From: Siphonodentalium dalli
Lineage: Eukaryota > Mollusca > Scaphopoda > Gadilida > Siphonodentaliidae
Assembly (NCBI GenBank): GCA_032622095.1
Contig: CP136063.1
Span: 67,781,897-67,845,896, forward strand
Direction: 5' to 3'
DNA: 64,000 nucleotides
Shown here: one piece after another, positions 11,101-26,100 of the stretch
How the letters are laid out: the number at the start of each line of letters is the position of its first letter
Position numbering within the stretch: the stretch's first letter is position 1
Notes under the pieces: generated by a model
What the model saw: only the letters and a program-made list of their open reading frames with translations
Told to the model about the DNA's origin: nothing
The model's database searches: none
Made by a program: the position numbers and the translations under genes

Positions 11101-14100
11101 GGGCCCTGGAGTCCGCAAGTCAGATTCCGAACCTTCGGAAGAAGTGAGTGCTTTATGTAGTTAATTCAGAGTCATTCAATGCTCTGGACCTAAAGTTACA
11201 ACAATATATGGGTATTTATAGATTTTATACTTTTATTGGTTTGATACAACTTTCAGGCAAACAATGCATAGTTACGTGAAACGTCATCACAGGCCCCCTG
11301 TATAAGCTATATATAGTTTCAAGTCCCATTTGTTGATTTAGGTAAATTTTATTGAGGTTTTGGATCACGTAATAAATAGAATCTACAACACATCCCCAGT
11401 TTATAGCGGAATTTACAAACTCATTTAGAAAATTTGGTCTGGTCTCCTTTTTTAAACTCTATAAACTGCGGACTAATGGCAGATCCTCTATTTATCATTT
11501 TTGAATCAATTGAATTACATTACAATAACTAATTAACAACACAATTTGATCAAAATGAGAAGTTTCAAAGCATATGTTTAATAAAATATAATAGTGGCAA
11601 ACTGCTTCAATTTCCAGCCAGAATTATTATTTATGTTGGCAAAATCAAAATAATTTCACACTCCCACCCCAAATTAAAAAAATGGATGAAAATATTGCAA
11701 TTTTTTTTATTCTGGTATTGAGTCAGTAAGGGTAAATACTATGTGGTCTGACATTTTCAGAGCCTCCAGCACCAAAAAATGTGGAGGTACGCCATACGTC
11801 TCCGACATCCATCGAAGTGTCGTGGACTGACCTTAACATCCCAGTGGCTGGATACAAGATATACTATAGTATGTGGGAGGTGGCAGATATGAGCGCATGG
11901 CAGAGCGAATCGATTGGCCCGTACACAGTCACAGACATCAAAGGCCTCGAGCCGAGGACAGTATATGCCGTCAAGGTTCAGGCAAAATCGATCGACGGCA
12001 GATTCGGTCATTACTCAGAATCTGTCATCAGTAGCCCCAGAGATGATACAGCAGGTAAATTACCCCTTTGAATAATGAATGGATTCCCCCATTCAGTTCT
12101 AAAAGTATACATTGGAGTAGTCCATTCTGTTTGTATGAATGTTCAGGTAGTTAAGTAAAGAAGTAGACTTTTGGTTGCGATGTTACCATCTCCCACTTAG
12201 GTAAGAAAACACAAAACTCTTGACTATCGCAATATGAAATAATCACTGTGAAGCACTGAAGTCTGAATCATGGTCTGACGCTAAGACTAGTAAGAGAGTG
12301 AATTGATAATATTACCCATGAAATGGTATTGTTGTTTTTTGGTGGAATATAAAACTTTTAATTTTCAATGAGTTCCATACAAATCGAAAAGTATAGTTAA
12401 AATTGGTCTATCTGTCTGTAGCTGTTCCTATTCCAGTGTATAAAATAATAGATATGAGTCGAAGACACCTGTCCGAAAATGCTTCTATCAATTAATATTG
12501 ATTTTATGTTGATATTTTCTTATATAATGCAATAATCAAGCAGAATTAGGTCCACAGAGGGTGAATTTGGTGATGCTAGCCTGCTGGGCGGGTAGTGTCA
12601 TTTAATTCACCCTCTGGGGACCTCATTCTGCCAATGACACACACTATTTTAAGACTTTGCTTTTATTTATTCAAAGAAATCTATTTCATTCACTAATAAT
12701 ATTTCAGAGCGTGTCGATCTTGTTGAACATTTCCGGGCTTCGTCAACGATATCGAGACAAGTGAAGCTTGCTTGGAACCAACCAAAACGAGGAAGTGTTA
12801 ACACTTATTTCGTAAGTATAATTTATAACTTAAAATTTAGAAAAGAATTTCTACACTGATTATTCAGATTTATTTCTATATTGAAGATAATTTTAAAACC
12901 ATTTTGTGTTTATGTGTGTATATTTTTAGTTGCAATCTGTGGTATTCTTCTAATTGTATTTGAGTAACTGTCCTTGACAAACTTAGAAAATAGCAATATT
13001 TTCGTCTGCAAAAATTTAGCATTCTTATTCCAGTCACAATGGTTAGATTGAATGCATGTTGCTCTGGCAAGAGGGAAAGGATACCCACATAAGATTTTAT
13101 TCATTTATTTTTACCAGAGTTATGGGCCTTTTTGGACTTAGAAGATAGCAACGGTTTGAATAAATACAATCATTTAGTATTGTCCACTTTCAACAAGGAG
13201 TAATCAGGGGCATTTACAATGCTCTTCATTGCATTTGTCATCAAAAATGCCTTCATTATGAAATTTATTGCCATTTATAATATTTATCTAATTTATTGAT
13301 GTTCTAATTTCAGTTGGCTATATATATATATATGAAAATAATAATAAGACTTATTGCTGTTAGTAATCAAATTTATTGACGTTCTAATTTCAGTTGGCAT
13401 ACCAAGGCCTGAAAAGATTCTTTGTCAATGGTCGTCCTGAGGAGGCAATCGACTCCAAGGAATACATGAGGATACCTGGACAATCCAACACATTTACTGT
13501 GTCAAACCTAAAACCAAAGATGAAATATCAATTCAATATATCGGCTGAGTTCTCCGATGCTGAGACAGGCGGGGTGAGCACACTCACTGTGGAAACACTC
13601 ATTGAAGGTCAGTGAATTATATTGACAAGTTATTATACAACTTTGTTGTGGGGGGGGTGTATACTGGAATCAGCTTGTTCGTCGTCCGTCATCCGTGGAC
13701 ACAAATTTGAACTGAATTTTTCTCCGTCGTTTTTATGTTTACCCATACCATGTATGGTAAACATAGTGTCGTTGTCCGGATTGACCACTCGTCGTTCGTC
13801 CGTCCGTCCGTCCGTCTGTCCGTCCGTCTGTCTGTCCGTCCGTAGACACTTTACGTGTAATGCGATAACTCAAACATTTTTTACCTGATCAAAACCAAAT
13901 ATTGTATATGGGGTTTTCAGCCCAAAATACAGATCGAGTTCGAATATGGGTTTGATCCGACTTTTTTGTACAGAGTTATGGCCCTTTTTCGACTTAGAAT
14001 TCACGCATTCTGCCATAACTCAAACATTTTTTATCTGATCGGAACCAAATTTGGTATGTGAGTTTCTCGGCCCAAAATACAGATCGAGTTCGAATATGGG

Positions 14101-17100
14101 TTTGATCCGACTTTTTTTTACGGAGTTATGGCCCTTTTTCGACTTAGAATTCATGAATTCTGCCATAACTCAAACATTTTTTTATCTGATCGGAACCAAA
14201 TTTGGTATGTGAGTTTCTCAGCCCAAAATACAGATCGAGTTCGAATATGGGTTTGATCCGAGTTTTTTTTACGGAGTTATGGCCCTTTTTCGACTTAGAA
14301 TTCATTAATTCTGCCATAACTCAAACATTTTTTATCTGATTGGAACCAAATTTGGTGTATGAGTTTCTCAGACCAACATACAGATTGAGTTCGAATATGG
14401 GTTTGATCGGATTTTTTTTAATGGAGTTATGGTCCTTTGACCTATAATTCACACATACATGTACTTCGATAAATCAACCATTTTTCATCTGATAGGAACC
14501 AAATTTGGTATGTGAGTTTCTCAACTCAAAATACAGAACGAGTTTGAATATGGGTTAGATCCAATTTGTTATACCAGAGATATGGCCCTTTTTAAACTAA
14601 GAATTATCCAGATTATAACCCAAGTAACTTACAATTAATGAATACCTGCTTCTCTGTGAGCAAGATAAAAGACAATATAGTTTATTGCTTTGAGAGTTAT
14701 TTATACCGGGTAGCCCTCATATGTTAGCTCTGTATAAGAGACACAGATTAGTGAATTATTGGATAAATTGATTTAGCTATCTTTTTAACCACAACTTAGC
14801 CATGTGAATTTATTTAACTAGACCAATGGAGCTCTCTAAGTCCTTGGATGATGGGACTACATTGGATCAAACAGGGCAGAGATAGGTGATTTAACCCCTT
14901 TTACCCATTCCATGTCTTTTAACCTTTTCCATTAAATAAATAATTATAATATTTTGATATCTCACATGGCAATTTGCAACAACATGAATAGAACTGCTTA
15001 CACTATGATAGTGGTGACAGGCTCTAGAGTTTAGATGTTATATTAACCCTTCTATATTGACTCATACATTCCAATAATTTGTGTTATTACTGGTTATTAT
15101 GTACATTTGTCATATACTACTTTAGATCATAACAGTATACTCTATAATTCAACATTAAAAGATTATGATTCTGATCATAACAATTTACTATTGCCAAGGG
15201 ATGGGTTAAACATCTGCCGATCGTGATCGGCCTCTCGTTTTTTATCATTTTCCGTGAAACTTGCCACAGACCTCTACCACCATGGGTACCTGTGCACCTG
15301 CGATTATGACATCTGTCTAACTTTTTTCGCAACATGCATAATTTTGTCCCAGCTTTTATTCCTACATTTTTCGGTCACTAGGTTTAGGGTTAGGTTTTAG
15401 GATTGTGCACCTGCAATGGGAATCTGTTCTTTTATTATTTAAACTTAATGTTTACTGACATGTGAAACATCTTAGTGTTTTAAAAACAATGGGGGTATCC
15501 TTAGTCCCATTGGGACAGTCACACCTCTAGTTAACCCTTTGAGCGCCAGGTCGATTTTTGTAACAACCCATATACCCTGTGCCAATGCATTCTCTTATAT
15601 ATGCGAGTCGACCATAGGTCGCCTCGCATATATAAGAGAATGCATTGGCCTAACAAATGTTGTTTTTTTTTTTACAATTTTAATAATTTATTCTTATATT
15701 CTTTAACAGACTTATTTTGTAGGTTTAGGGCCGATGAGATCAGCCCCTGGCACTCAAAGGGTTAACAATTCAATTTTATCAAATTGAGAAGGTTCAAAGC
15801 ACATGGTAGAATAACTAAATTCACCCTTCTGGGGACCTCATTCTGCTAAGCAGCAATTGACAGACACACTGTCACACTATTTCAAGGCTTGCAACTCTCT
15901 AACCTGCATGTTTCCTAACTACAGTAATGCCCTAAATAATTGACTCCTTAAGCACAGAAGAATTATGGGTAACTTCTCAGGATTTAGTCGGAAATATGGC
16001 TTGTTGTCATTCATCGGAAAGCTCTCACTGAGAGCTTTCCGATGAATGGCAACAAGCCATATTTCTGACTATCTACTGTGGTTAAGGAGTCGATTATTTA
16101 GGGCATTACTATATCTGGATAAAACTACAATGCACATGCCCACAAAAGAGAGTTCTTCATGGTTTTCGAGTGGTGATTCAGATGAACTAACGGGTTTCTG
16201 TGTTTCACAATATATCCCACATATATGTTGAATTTCGCTTTATTGACTTAAGTGTAATGTATGGCATAAAACAGTGAGACTTTTTTCCACACACACACAT
16301 ACGTTTATTGCTTTCTTCTACCATCGTCCATCAGGGTAATGATATATGTATCATTAACCCTTTACCCAACAAACCGGCCAAAACCGGCCAAATAAAGCTT
16401 CAACAGCCTAAAATATCTTCGGTCTGTCTCAATAGAACCATACAAATATGGATATCATTGGAACCGGCTCCTTGACCACATTGTGATAGTTACAGTTATG
16501 CCCTGTGCCAATGCATTCTCTTATATATGCGAGTCGACCATAGGTCGCCTCGCATATATAAGAGAATGCATTGGCCTAAAAAAAATCTTTTTTTAACACT
16601 TTTTACCATTTTTTCTTACATTCTTTAACAATTTTATAATTTTTAATGTGTTAAGCCAATGCATTCTCTTATATATGCGAGGCGACCTATGGTCGACTCG
16701 CATATATAAGAGAATGCATTGGCACAGGGCCCTTCTGTTGGGTAAAGGGTTAACACTGAAGGAGTCACATAAAAAGTACCGAAAAAAGGTTTTGAAAAAT
16801 GTTCTGAAGGGTGTACAGGGTTTGCTATCGGCATTGGCGCAGTTATATTAAATGTGTACTGAAAGACTGGCGCCAATCTTTTCATTGTAATGTAAATAAT
16901 TATTTTGACAGAAATCGCAGCAGAAGCAAAAACTAAACAACTTCATTTAGAAAGAGATTTCAAAACATGTGCACCCTTCATTACATTTAGCAAACCCTTT
17001 GCACCATTCAGCACATTTTAAAAAACATTTGTACCCTTCCGCATATATCACATGTGTTCAACCCCTTCAGGAGATTCTTCCATTATAAAAGTATATATTG

Positions 17101-20100
17101 AAATGGTTTTAACCCTTTACCCAACAAAACCGGCCAAATAAAGCTTCAACAGCCTAAATTATCTTGGGTCTGTCTCAATAAAACCATACAAATATGGATA
17201 TCATTGGAACCGGCTCCTTGACCACATTGTGATAGTTACAGTTATGCCCTGTGCCAATGCATTCTCTTATATATGCGAGTCGACCATAGGTCGCCTCGCA
17301 TATATAAGAGAATGCATTGGCCTAAACAAATCTGTTTTAAACGCTTTTTACCATTTTTTCTTATATTTTTTAACAATTTTATAATTTTTAATGTGTTAAG
17401 CCAATGCATTCTCTTATATATGCGAGGCGACCTATGGTCGACTCGCATATATAAGAGAATGCATTGGCACAGGGTCCTTCTGTTGGGTAAAGGGTTAATA
17501 TTCATTTGGAGGGGTGTCCAGGAAAAATGAGCAGATGATAGACATACGAAAAGATAATACAAGTGCAGAAGGATTACTATTAATTGTTGGGAACTGTTCA
17601 GATAATAAATTCAACAAATGACCAATGGTTGAACTTATTATCTGAACATTTCCTTGGGGAACTACTCATCAAGGTGTATTTAATACAGAAAGGGTTGACA
17701 CCATCTATACTAAATACCGGTACTCATTTATGAGTAGTTCCCATTATTGTCTAAACATTTCCCACCAATTAATTGAAATCCTCCTGAACTTATTATCATT
17801 TCACATGTCTGTCGTCTGCTTACAATTCCTGAACACACCTCCAGATTAATAATAGACTGTTCCAATGTATCCTTTAAAAACTGAGTGGTACAGTAATACC
17901 TTAACCACATCATAATTATGTGTAATTTTTCAGGATTTAGTCCAAAATATGGCATGTTGCCATTTATCGGAAAGCTCTCTGTGAGCTTTCTGATGAATGG
18001 CAACAAGCCATATTTCATACTAAATCCTGAAAAATCACCCATAATTCTGCTGTGGTTAAGGAGTCGATTATTCAGGGCATTACTGTATAATCCATTTAGT
18101 ATAGAAAGAGTTAAAAGTTCGCTGAGAATAATTAATATAAGAGTGGAAATTTCTTATTTTACAGCTCCACCCAAAGTGGTTAAACCACGAGCTATAGGAA
18201 TCGGATCAGGAATCATAACGGTCGAGCTTATTAAAGCCTCGGAGAGATCTGGTCCGCTGAATTACTACCTCCTGATTGTTGTACCCGATGACTATGCTAG
18301 GAAGGACCCTGCCGACTTCAGCATGGAAGAGGTATGTTTCCTTTCCAGAACTTAGAACTTAAATCACACAACAAAATTTATATTCTTTGTTTACGAAGAT
18401 ATTCAGAAAAGGCAGAGAAACACCTTTGATAGTTTGTTCAAGTAAACAAAACAACCCGTTGGTGCTTAACCCTTTCAGTGCCAGGGGCCGATCTCATCGG
18501 CCCTAATTTACGATCTGTAATATCGGCCCTAAAAAATTTTTTTTTTTTTTTTTTTGGGTTGAATTTTGTTTGGGTATGCTTAAGCATGCTATAGCAAATT
18601 TAAAAACAAACTGGATAAAACCTTAGAGGCATGTTATAACTCAAAACTTTTACCAAGTATTCATATTAATAATTTTGATGCCTATGAATAACGTAATATT
18701 CCCTGGCACTAAACCTACAAAATAAGTCTGTTAAAGAATATAAGAAAAAAATATTAAAATTGTAAAAAATAATAACAAATGATGAAAAATTGTTAGGCCA
18801 ATGCATTCTCTTATACCGGTATATGCGAGGCGACCTATGGTCGACTCGCATATATAAGAGAAAGCTTTGGCACAGGGTATATGGGTTGATACAAAAATCG
18901 GACTTGGCACTGAAAGGGTTAAAGATGGTCTAGAGTATAAAATAATAAATATGGACACTTGTCCAGAAAAGTCCAGAGTGATCACTCGTTTGTCCATCCA
19001 TCCATCCATCTGTCTGTCTGTCTGTCTGGCTGCAGACACTTTACACATGAAGCTTCAGGGTTGACCCTTGCTTCCCGTTAGCATGTGCAGGTATATTGTC
19101 ACTGCCCAGTCACTGTAGTTCAGTGCTGGTATTAATAACAGATATGTTGGTTACAGTGCTACAAATGACATGGTATGTCCATGAGTTTAAGTATAAACGG
19201 TGCGGTTATATGAATTGTCTATTGTCTATTTCAGGTTACAAGCGATCGATTGGACGTAACGATGCCAGCTGCCAAGCCATATATCGCTGCCAGATTCAAT
19301 GCACATGAACTGCCAAACAGATTTGATCTCGGAAATGAGCAGATATATGAAAACTTCCATAACAGGCCTCTTAACCAGGAGGTTACCTACAGGGTGTTCC
19401 TGAGGGCATATACTGTTCAGGAGGTAATTAGCTCTTTTAATTATTTAACCCTTTCATGACTGGAGCTTCCTGTAATTTTTCGAAAACCCTGTGACAATGT
19501 CTTCTCTTATATATGCGAGTCTCCCATAGGGAGCCTCGCATATATAAGAGAATACATTGGCCTAACTATATTTACTTTGACCTTGTAACCCAGTGCATTC
19601 TCTTATATATGCGAAGCTCCATTTGGGTTGTAATTACTACCCAACCTATTCCAGAACTATGGCCCTTGTTCTGTTTATAGTAATATTATGACCGTTAGAC
19701 AAATAACGTAAACAAAAGTCAACCGGTTTTATTCATATTCAGTATATGAATCTTTCACAACTCGATCGAGTTCGAAAACCAGATTTGTCCAATTTATTTT
19801 CACCTGACTTTTAAAATCGCCTTTGCTTTTAAGGCTGTAGCACAATTCTATAGAAAATTCTTCACACATATTCTATTTTGTTTTTAATTTAGTTTCTCTG
19901 TATCTCCAAATTGGCAGACAACACATTGCATTATCGATGTTCCCAATGGGTGTACATCACAATATTCACCAAATCTGAGTCTATGTCTCCTATAGCAGAT
20001 GAAGCCATGCAGAATGAGGTCCCCAGAGGGTGAATTTATAGCCCACTATGTGGGATAGCATCACTAAATTCACCCTTTAGGGACCTCATTCTGCAAATGA

Positions 20101-23100
20101 CACAGAGAGCTTTCTGATGAATGGCAACAAGCCATATTTCCGACTAAATCCTGAAAAGTTACCCATAATTCTGCTGTGGTTAAGGAGTCGATTATTTAGG
20201 GCATTACTGTATTTGGTATATGGATATTTTCAGGAGTTGTCCACATCAAGCCCCTTCTCAGAAGCCATGTCTCTGACGCTGGACACGGCTATGTTACCTG
20301 GAAATCACAACCATGGATACTACTCGACAATCCGACCATCAATCATTAATCAGAATGTTGACTATAAAAACATCAAGGATGTGGTGGAACAAGTCGCAGA
20401 AGAGGCAGACAAACGCAGTACCAAGTCGCTTCTCATGATCGTTGTTCCCGTCGCCGGAGGAATACTACTCATCATTATCGTTGGACTTATTCTTGGTTTC
20501 TACATGAAGTGAGTTGTTTCTTAACCCCTTCAATACTAAATGGATTCTCCCATTTTGTTATAAAAGTATTCATTGGAATAGTCCATTATTTATTTGGAGG
20601 GATGTTGAGGTAAAATGATCCGACGAAAAAATGACGAAAATAAAATATAAGTGCAGAAGTATTCATATTTCTGATGGACTTATGCCCGTTTTTGGCTTAG
20701 AATTTGCTGATTATTTTGTTTTCCGGATGATAATCAAGTTATGAATATCCAATAACTTATCAAATTTAGTATGAAAAATATTGTATTTAACAAAACTTTA
20801 TGAAACTTTGTATGGGAGTCTTCGTGGAAGAAAGTCCTTGTCAAGTTCCAATTTGGGTCTGGTCTGACTGTTTTTGTTCGATGAATATTACCTGGAAATT
20901 TCTTGAATTGCATTGATTTGTTCTGTATTTTATTTCGTAAATTCATTCCGCAGAAAACGATCAGTTAGAAAAGCCTGCATCCCTGAGCCTACTGGAAAGA
21001 TAGTGATGGATCTGCCACCTCACCCAAGTGATCCGGTTGAGCTTCGACGACAACACTATCAGACCCAGGGTGAGTAGAGTGTCGCCTTCACTGGTCTATT
21101 AGCGAGTTTAGTGAACAGTCAGATGACCATCATTCAATCATAGAGTGGCGCCTTCACTGGTCTATTAGCGAGTTTAGTGAACGTTCAGATGACCATCATT
21201 CAATCGTAAGGTGGAATTTCCCTCACAGAATAGACAGACAAAAGATAAAACTTACTCACTTGCATTGTCACATAAATTAAAAAAATTTTACCCTGTGCCA
21301 ATACATTCTCTTATATATGTGAGTCGACCATAGGTCGCCTCACATATATAAGAGAATGCATTGGCCTAACAATTTTTTATCATTTTTTAAAAATAAATCT
21401 TTCTTACAATTTTTAGGACAGAAAATAAAAAAACATCCATTACCCTGCAGGGAGCCCCACACATATATAGAAGCATATTGAAGAGTGTCGTCTGCTCATG
21501 TTTGTCTGGGGCTCTGTATGGGTGAAATTAAAAAAAATTTAAAGAATACAAGAAAAAATTATTAAAATTGTAAAAAATTATTAGGCCAATGCATTCTCTT
21601 ATATATGCGAGGCGACCTATGGTCGACTCGCATATATAAGAGAATGCATTGGCACAGGGTAAAAAAATCCCAACTTACAACGACAACACTATCAGACTTA
21701 GGGTGAGTAGAGTGTCGCCTTCACTGGTCTATTAGCGAGTTTAGTGAACATTCAGATGACCATGATTCAATCGTAAGTGGAAAGATTTCCATTGTAGAAA
21801 GTAACGGGTATTTGGACTGGGCATGCTCAAATCAAGATCGCAAGTCAAAAATAACATAATAAGGCCACAAAAAAAAAGGTTTTTTGATTCTCAGGCATAG
21901 CCGCGTCTGGAAAAAAGGCCTGCGTTGAACCATTTTATTACGATTTTCGACCGATGCTGTCAAATGATAACACGAAAATAGGAAACTAGAAAACGGAAAT
22001 TAGTTATGTTTCAAACATCGAATATGATAGAAATACAATGGTGTATGTGTTGGTATTCAAAAACAGACACCAGGCAACGATAACTACCAGGTAAATTGTC
22101 ACCACAAGCTGCCCAAACCCCAAGTTTATTAAGTCTGCGTACGAAATTACGGACGCAAAATGCACCGGAACGGCGGAATGTAATGTTCCAATATTTCGGC
22201 AAGGTAGATAACCCACTTTTCGTAAACAATTCTGAGATTTCCAATTTCGGGAATGCAAAGAGGAAAGTAATATGGTGCGTATTGGCGATGTGTATGCTGG
22301 TTTAATATAATGGGGTATTTGAAGTTTTTATGGCTAGCATGTATAGTTACTATAGTTTAGATGGATAAATATTAAAGTATATAGATAGATATAAATAGAT
22401 ACATACTATAAAAAGGGACATGCATATATCAAATATATCAACAACAGTAAATTGAAATATTAATTGTACATATATATCATTCTGGTAAATCCCTATATGA
22501 TGTACGGAGAGTACAATGTCATATATTTATGTAATGCTTTATTCCAGATTTGATGTACAGGTAGTACAATGTGATAATTGGCAAATTTTTATAGTGGAAT
22601 ACATTAGTTTATATCAAAACAATGTTTTCCTTACATTTTCTTAACCTGGGAAGGCATAATAACCCATGCTAACTATGGGCATTATCCCCATAACAAAAAA
22701 TAAAAATAAAACCCTCGCTCCCTCATCGATTCTCAAAACAAATTGCCTGAGAATCAAAACACTTTTTGTTTTTGGCCTAACTGTTTGATTTTACAAGCTA
22801 AATCCTGGCGTATCCTAGGCTACCTCCACTTGCGACATAATCATGTTTGTCTGGGGCTCTGTATGGGTGAAATTATAAAACTGTTAAAGAATACAAGAAA
22901 AAATTATTAAAATTGTAAATAATTATAAGGCCAATGCATTCTCTTATATATGCGAGGCGACCTATGGTCGACTCGCATATATAAGAGAATGCATTGGCAC
23001 AGGGTAAAAAAATCCCGACTTTTGTGTTTTGTTATTTCAGCAATGATTAGTCATCCACCCATCTCAATTCATATGCTGCAAGATCACATCGAAAATTTAA

Positions 23101-26100
23101 AAGCAGGTGACAACCTCAAGTTTTCACAGGAGTATGAATCCATTGAACCAGGCCAACAGTTTACGTGGGATAACTCGAATCTTGAGGTCAACAAACCGAA
23201 GAATCGTTATGCTAATGTGATAGCATACGATCATTCACGTGTGATACTTCAGCCACTAGAGGGCATCCCAGGCAGTGATTATGTCAACGCTAACTACATG
23301 GATGGCTACAGAAAACAGAATGCCTATATAGCAACTCAGGTAAATATTCAAGGATCTATTAGGCTGCTCAAAGTCAATTTCCAATTACTCAGGTCCGTAT
23401 GCATGGTCCCGAACCACCACACTTGCAAATTATTTTTATTCATGTTCAATCTGTCGAGGTAAGTTATAATTTAGTACGGCATTGCGATTGCACAGACCCA
23501 TTTCCCAGTTCAGGGAATTTTCTCTCCATGGCCTTATGTAATTATAAAAGAATTATGAGCTTTCCAAATATATGGATATTATTGTGAAAAGTATTTTCAA
23601 ACTTGTTTTCCATTGCACTTAAATATTATAATCAGCAACGGCTGCCAATTCTAACTCTTTAGTCTTAGCAATGTCACCAACACCTTTCCCATTGAGACGA
23701 ACCTCGAACAAAACAACACCATCTTCCATCAACCGCAAATACAGACCAAAGTCAGCCATTGATGGTCATTTCCGACAACAACACAACAAATTCTTGTTGC
23801 ACAAATACCCTCCAAAATGACATTCCACACAATCATGAATCACAAAAATGAAAGCGGTTACCTGTACATTGACAAACAATAAATTGCTAAATTTCAAGTG
23901 ACTGGAAATAAGATACTGACTATATTAAAAATGTAATGGCTGTACCCCAGTACCTTTTACCCCCCTCCCCCCCCCCCCACTTTATTTACTGGAAGTTAAT
24001 ACTGTTAATACTGTCGATTTCCAAATGTTTATATTGTTAAATCTTACTCTTACTTTCTATATGAAACCCCCGTTATTCACAGTATAAACCCCCGTTATTC
24101 ACAGGATAAACTCATTCCTCTACAATTCCAGTTCCTTTTACTTTTAGAAAAAGTTTAAAAGCTATAATTTTTCTAATATCCTCACAAAAAATTCAAATTA
24201 TTTAAGGTTTATCTCTGTTTCTCAGACAGCAGTCTATATTGTTTCTGAAATTGGTGAATGAGATACAGAAATGCCCTAAATAATCCAAGTGTGAATCACG
24301 TCAGAAGTATGGGTAATTTTTCAGGATTTACTCACTGAGAGATTTCCGATGAATGGCAACAAGCCATATTTCCGACTAAATCCTGAAAAATTACCCATAA
24401 TTTTGCTGTGGTTAAGGAGTTGATAATTTAGGGCAATACTGTACTTCTTGTATAACACTTTTAAAAATGAATGTGTGATTGCTTTGTTAACAGGGAGCGT
24501 TACCCGACACATTCGGAGATTTCTGGAGAATGATATGGGAGCAGAGATCAAGCACTGTTGTTATGATGACTCGGTTAGAGGAACGTCAGAGGGTGAGTTT
24601 ATAAGATCGGAAATCTGTTATTGATATGTTATAACCACGGAACAGACATGTGGGTTACAATATTACCAAGGTTTCTTCAAATGTCCACTGAGGAGAATGT
24701 CCAACTTATATCTCCTCAATGTTTGAAGTGAAGACTTGTGGTCGTGGCACATGTACAAGGTCGATGACAAGTGGGTGTGACCTTAGATTTCTAATTGGTA
24801 AACCGAATAGCAAATATGGTGAAATATGTTTTCAACAAGCAGCGACTGATATTTGGAATTCCTTCCCACTTGGTAATCGAAGAGCAGATATTGTTTGTGA
24901 TTTCAAGAAATCTCTTATGACTCACTTATTTAAACTGTGTTTTAAATTTGATTAATTGTTTTAGACCGAGCACCATGCATCTTATTCTTATTGATTTGTG
25001 CAAAATAGACTTAACCCTTTACCCAACAGAACGGCCCTGTGCCAATGCATTCTCTTATATATGCGAGTCGACCATAGGTCGCCTCGCATATATAACAGAA
25101 TGCATTGGCTTAACACATTAAAAATTATAAAAAAATATGGTAAAAAGTGTTAAAAAAAGTTTTTTTTAGGCCAATGCATTCTCTTATATAACTGTAACCA
25201 TCACAATGTGGTCAATGAGCCGGTTCCAATGATATCCATATTTGTATGGTTTTATTGAGACAGACCCAAGATAATTTAGGCTGTTGCAGCTTTATTTGGC
25301 CGTTTTTGGCCGGTTTGTTGGGTAAAGGGTTAATTACTTTATGAACGATATAAAACAACATGGTAATTATAATGAAAATGAGTTTATGTATTGAGTCATT
25401 AACTTATTTTCATTATAATTACCATGTTGTTTGCATCGATCATAGACCATGTCAGTGTATTTTGGACAAATCCATGCTCAAATTCATTCATTTGTTGCAT
25501 ATATTCTGTTGAGGAGATGGTCCCCTTTGAATACAAATATAATTTTAATAATAATACACTAGTCTGAAGTCCCAGAAAGTTTTTGAAATACCATCTCCAG
25601 GCCAGGAAAAGCTATGGAATCAGCCACCTATTTAAACCTCACTTAGTGCTTTCCGATGACTGGCAACAAGCCATATTTCCGAATAAATCCATAAAAATTA
25701 CCCATAATTCTGCCGTGTTTAAGGAGTCGATTATTTAGGGAATTACTGTATATTAAATAATTAATACACTGCTTGCTTTCTTTCAGATAAAATGTGACCA
25801 GTATTGGCCATCAAAGGGTGCTGAGACGTACGGCCTCATGCATGTCCTGCTTGTTGACGTTCTCGAGCTGTCTACATACACAATAAGGACCTTCCATATA
25901 CAGAGGGTACGTTTACAGATATTTTTTTACCAATTGGCGACTGAGCCGGTCTCTTGCTGCCAAGCCTTGAAATAGGGTGTCTGTCATTTGCAGAATGAGG
26001 TCCCCAGAGGGTGAATTTAGTGATGCTATCCCGCATAGCGGGCTAGCATCACCAAATTCACACTCTGGGGACCTCATTCTGCTTACACCTCAGCAGAATG

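Noticed and set aside
22004-22305. Overlapping ORFs of 69-84 residues on both strands
   Set aside because: They lie inside putative transposon L, overlap each other antisense and show no recognisable domain or splice context.
22950-23040. Upstream N-terminal extension of the D1 ORF (from [12 protein letters not shown])
   Set aside because: That part is the H hairpin; the phase and the TTATTTCAG acceptor put the exon start at 23041.
24719-24955. A small independent gene (78 residues)
   Set aside because: The TDIWNSFPL...[10 protein letters not shown] pattern is that of a LINE ORF2 tail; treated as a truncated retrotransposon relic in a Lar intron.
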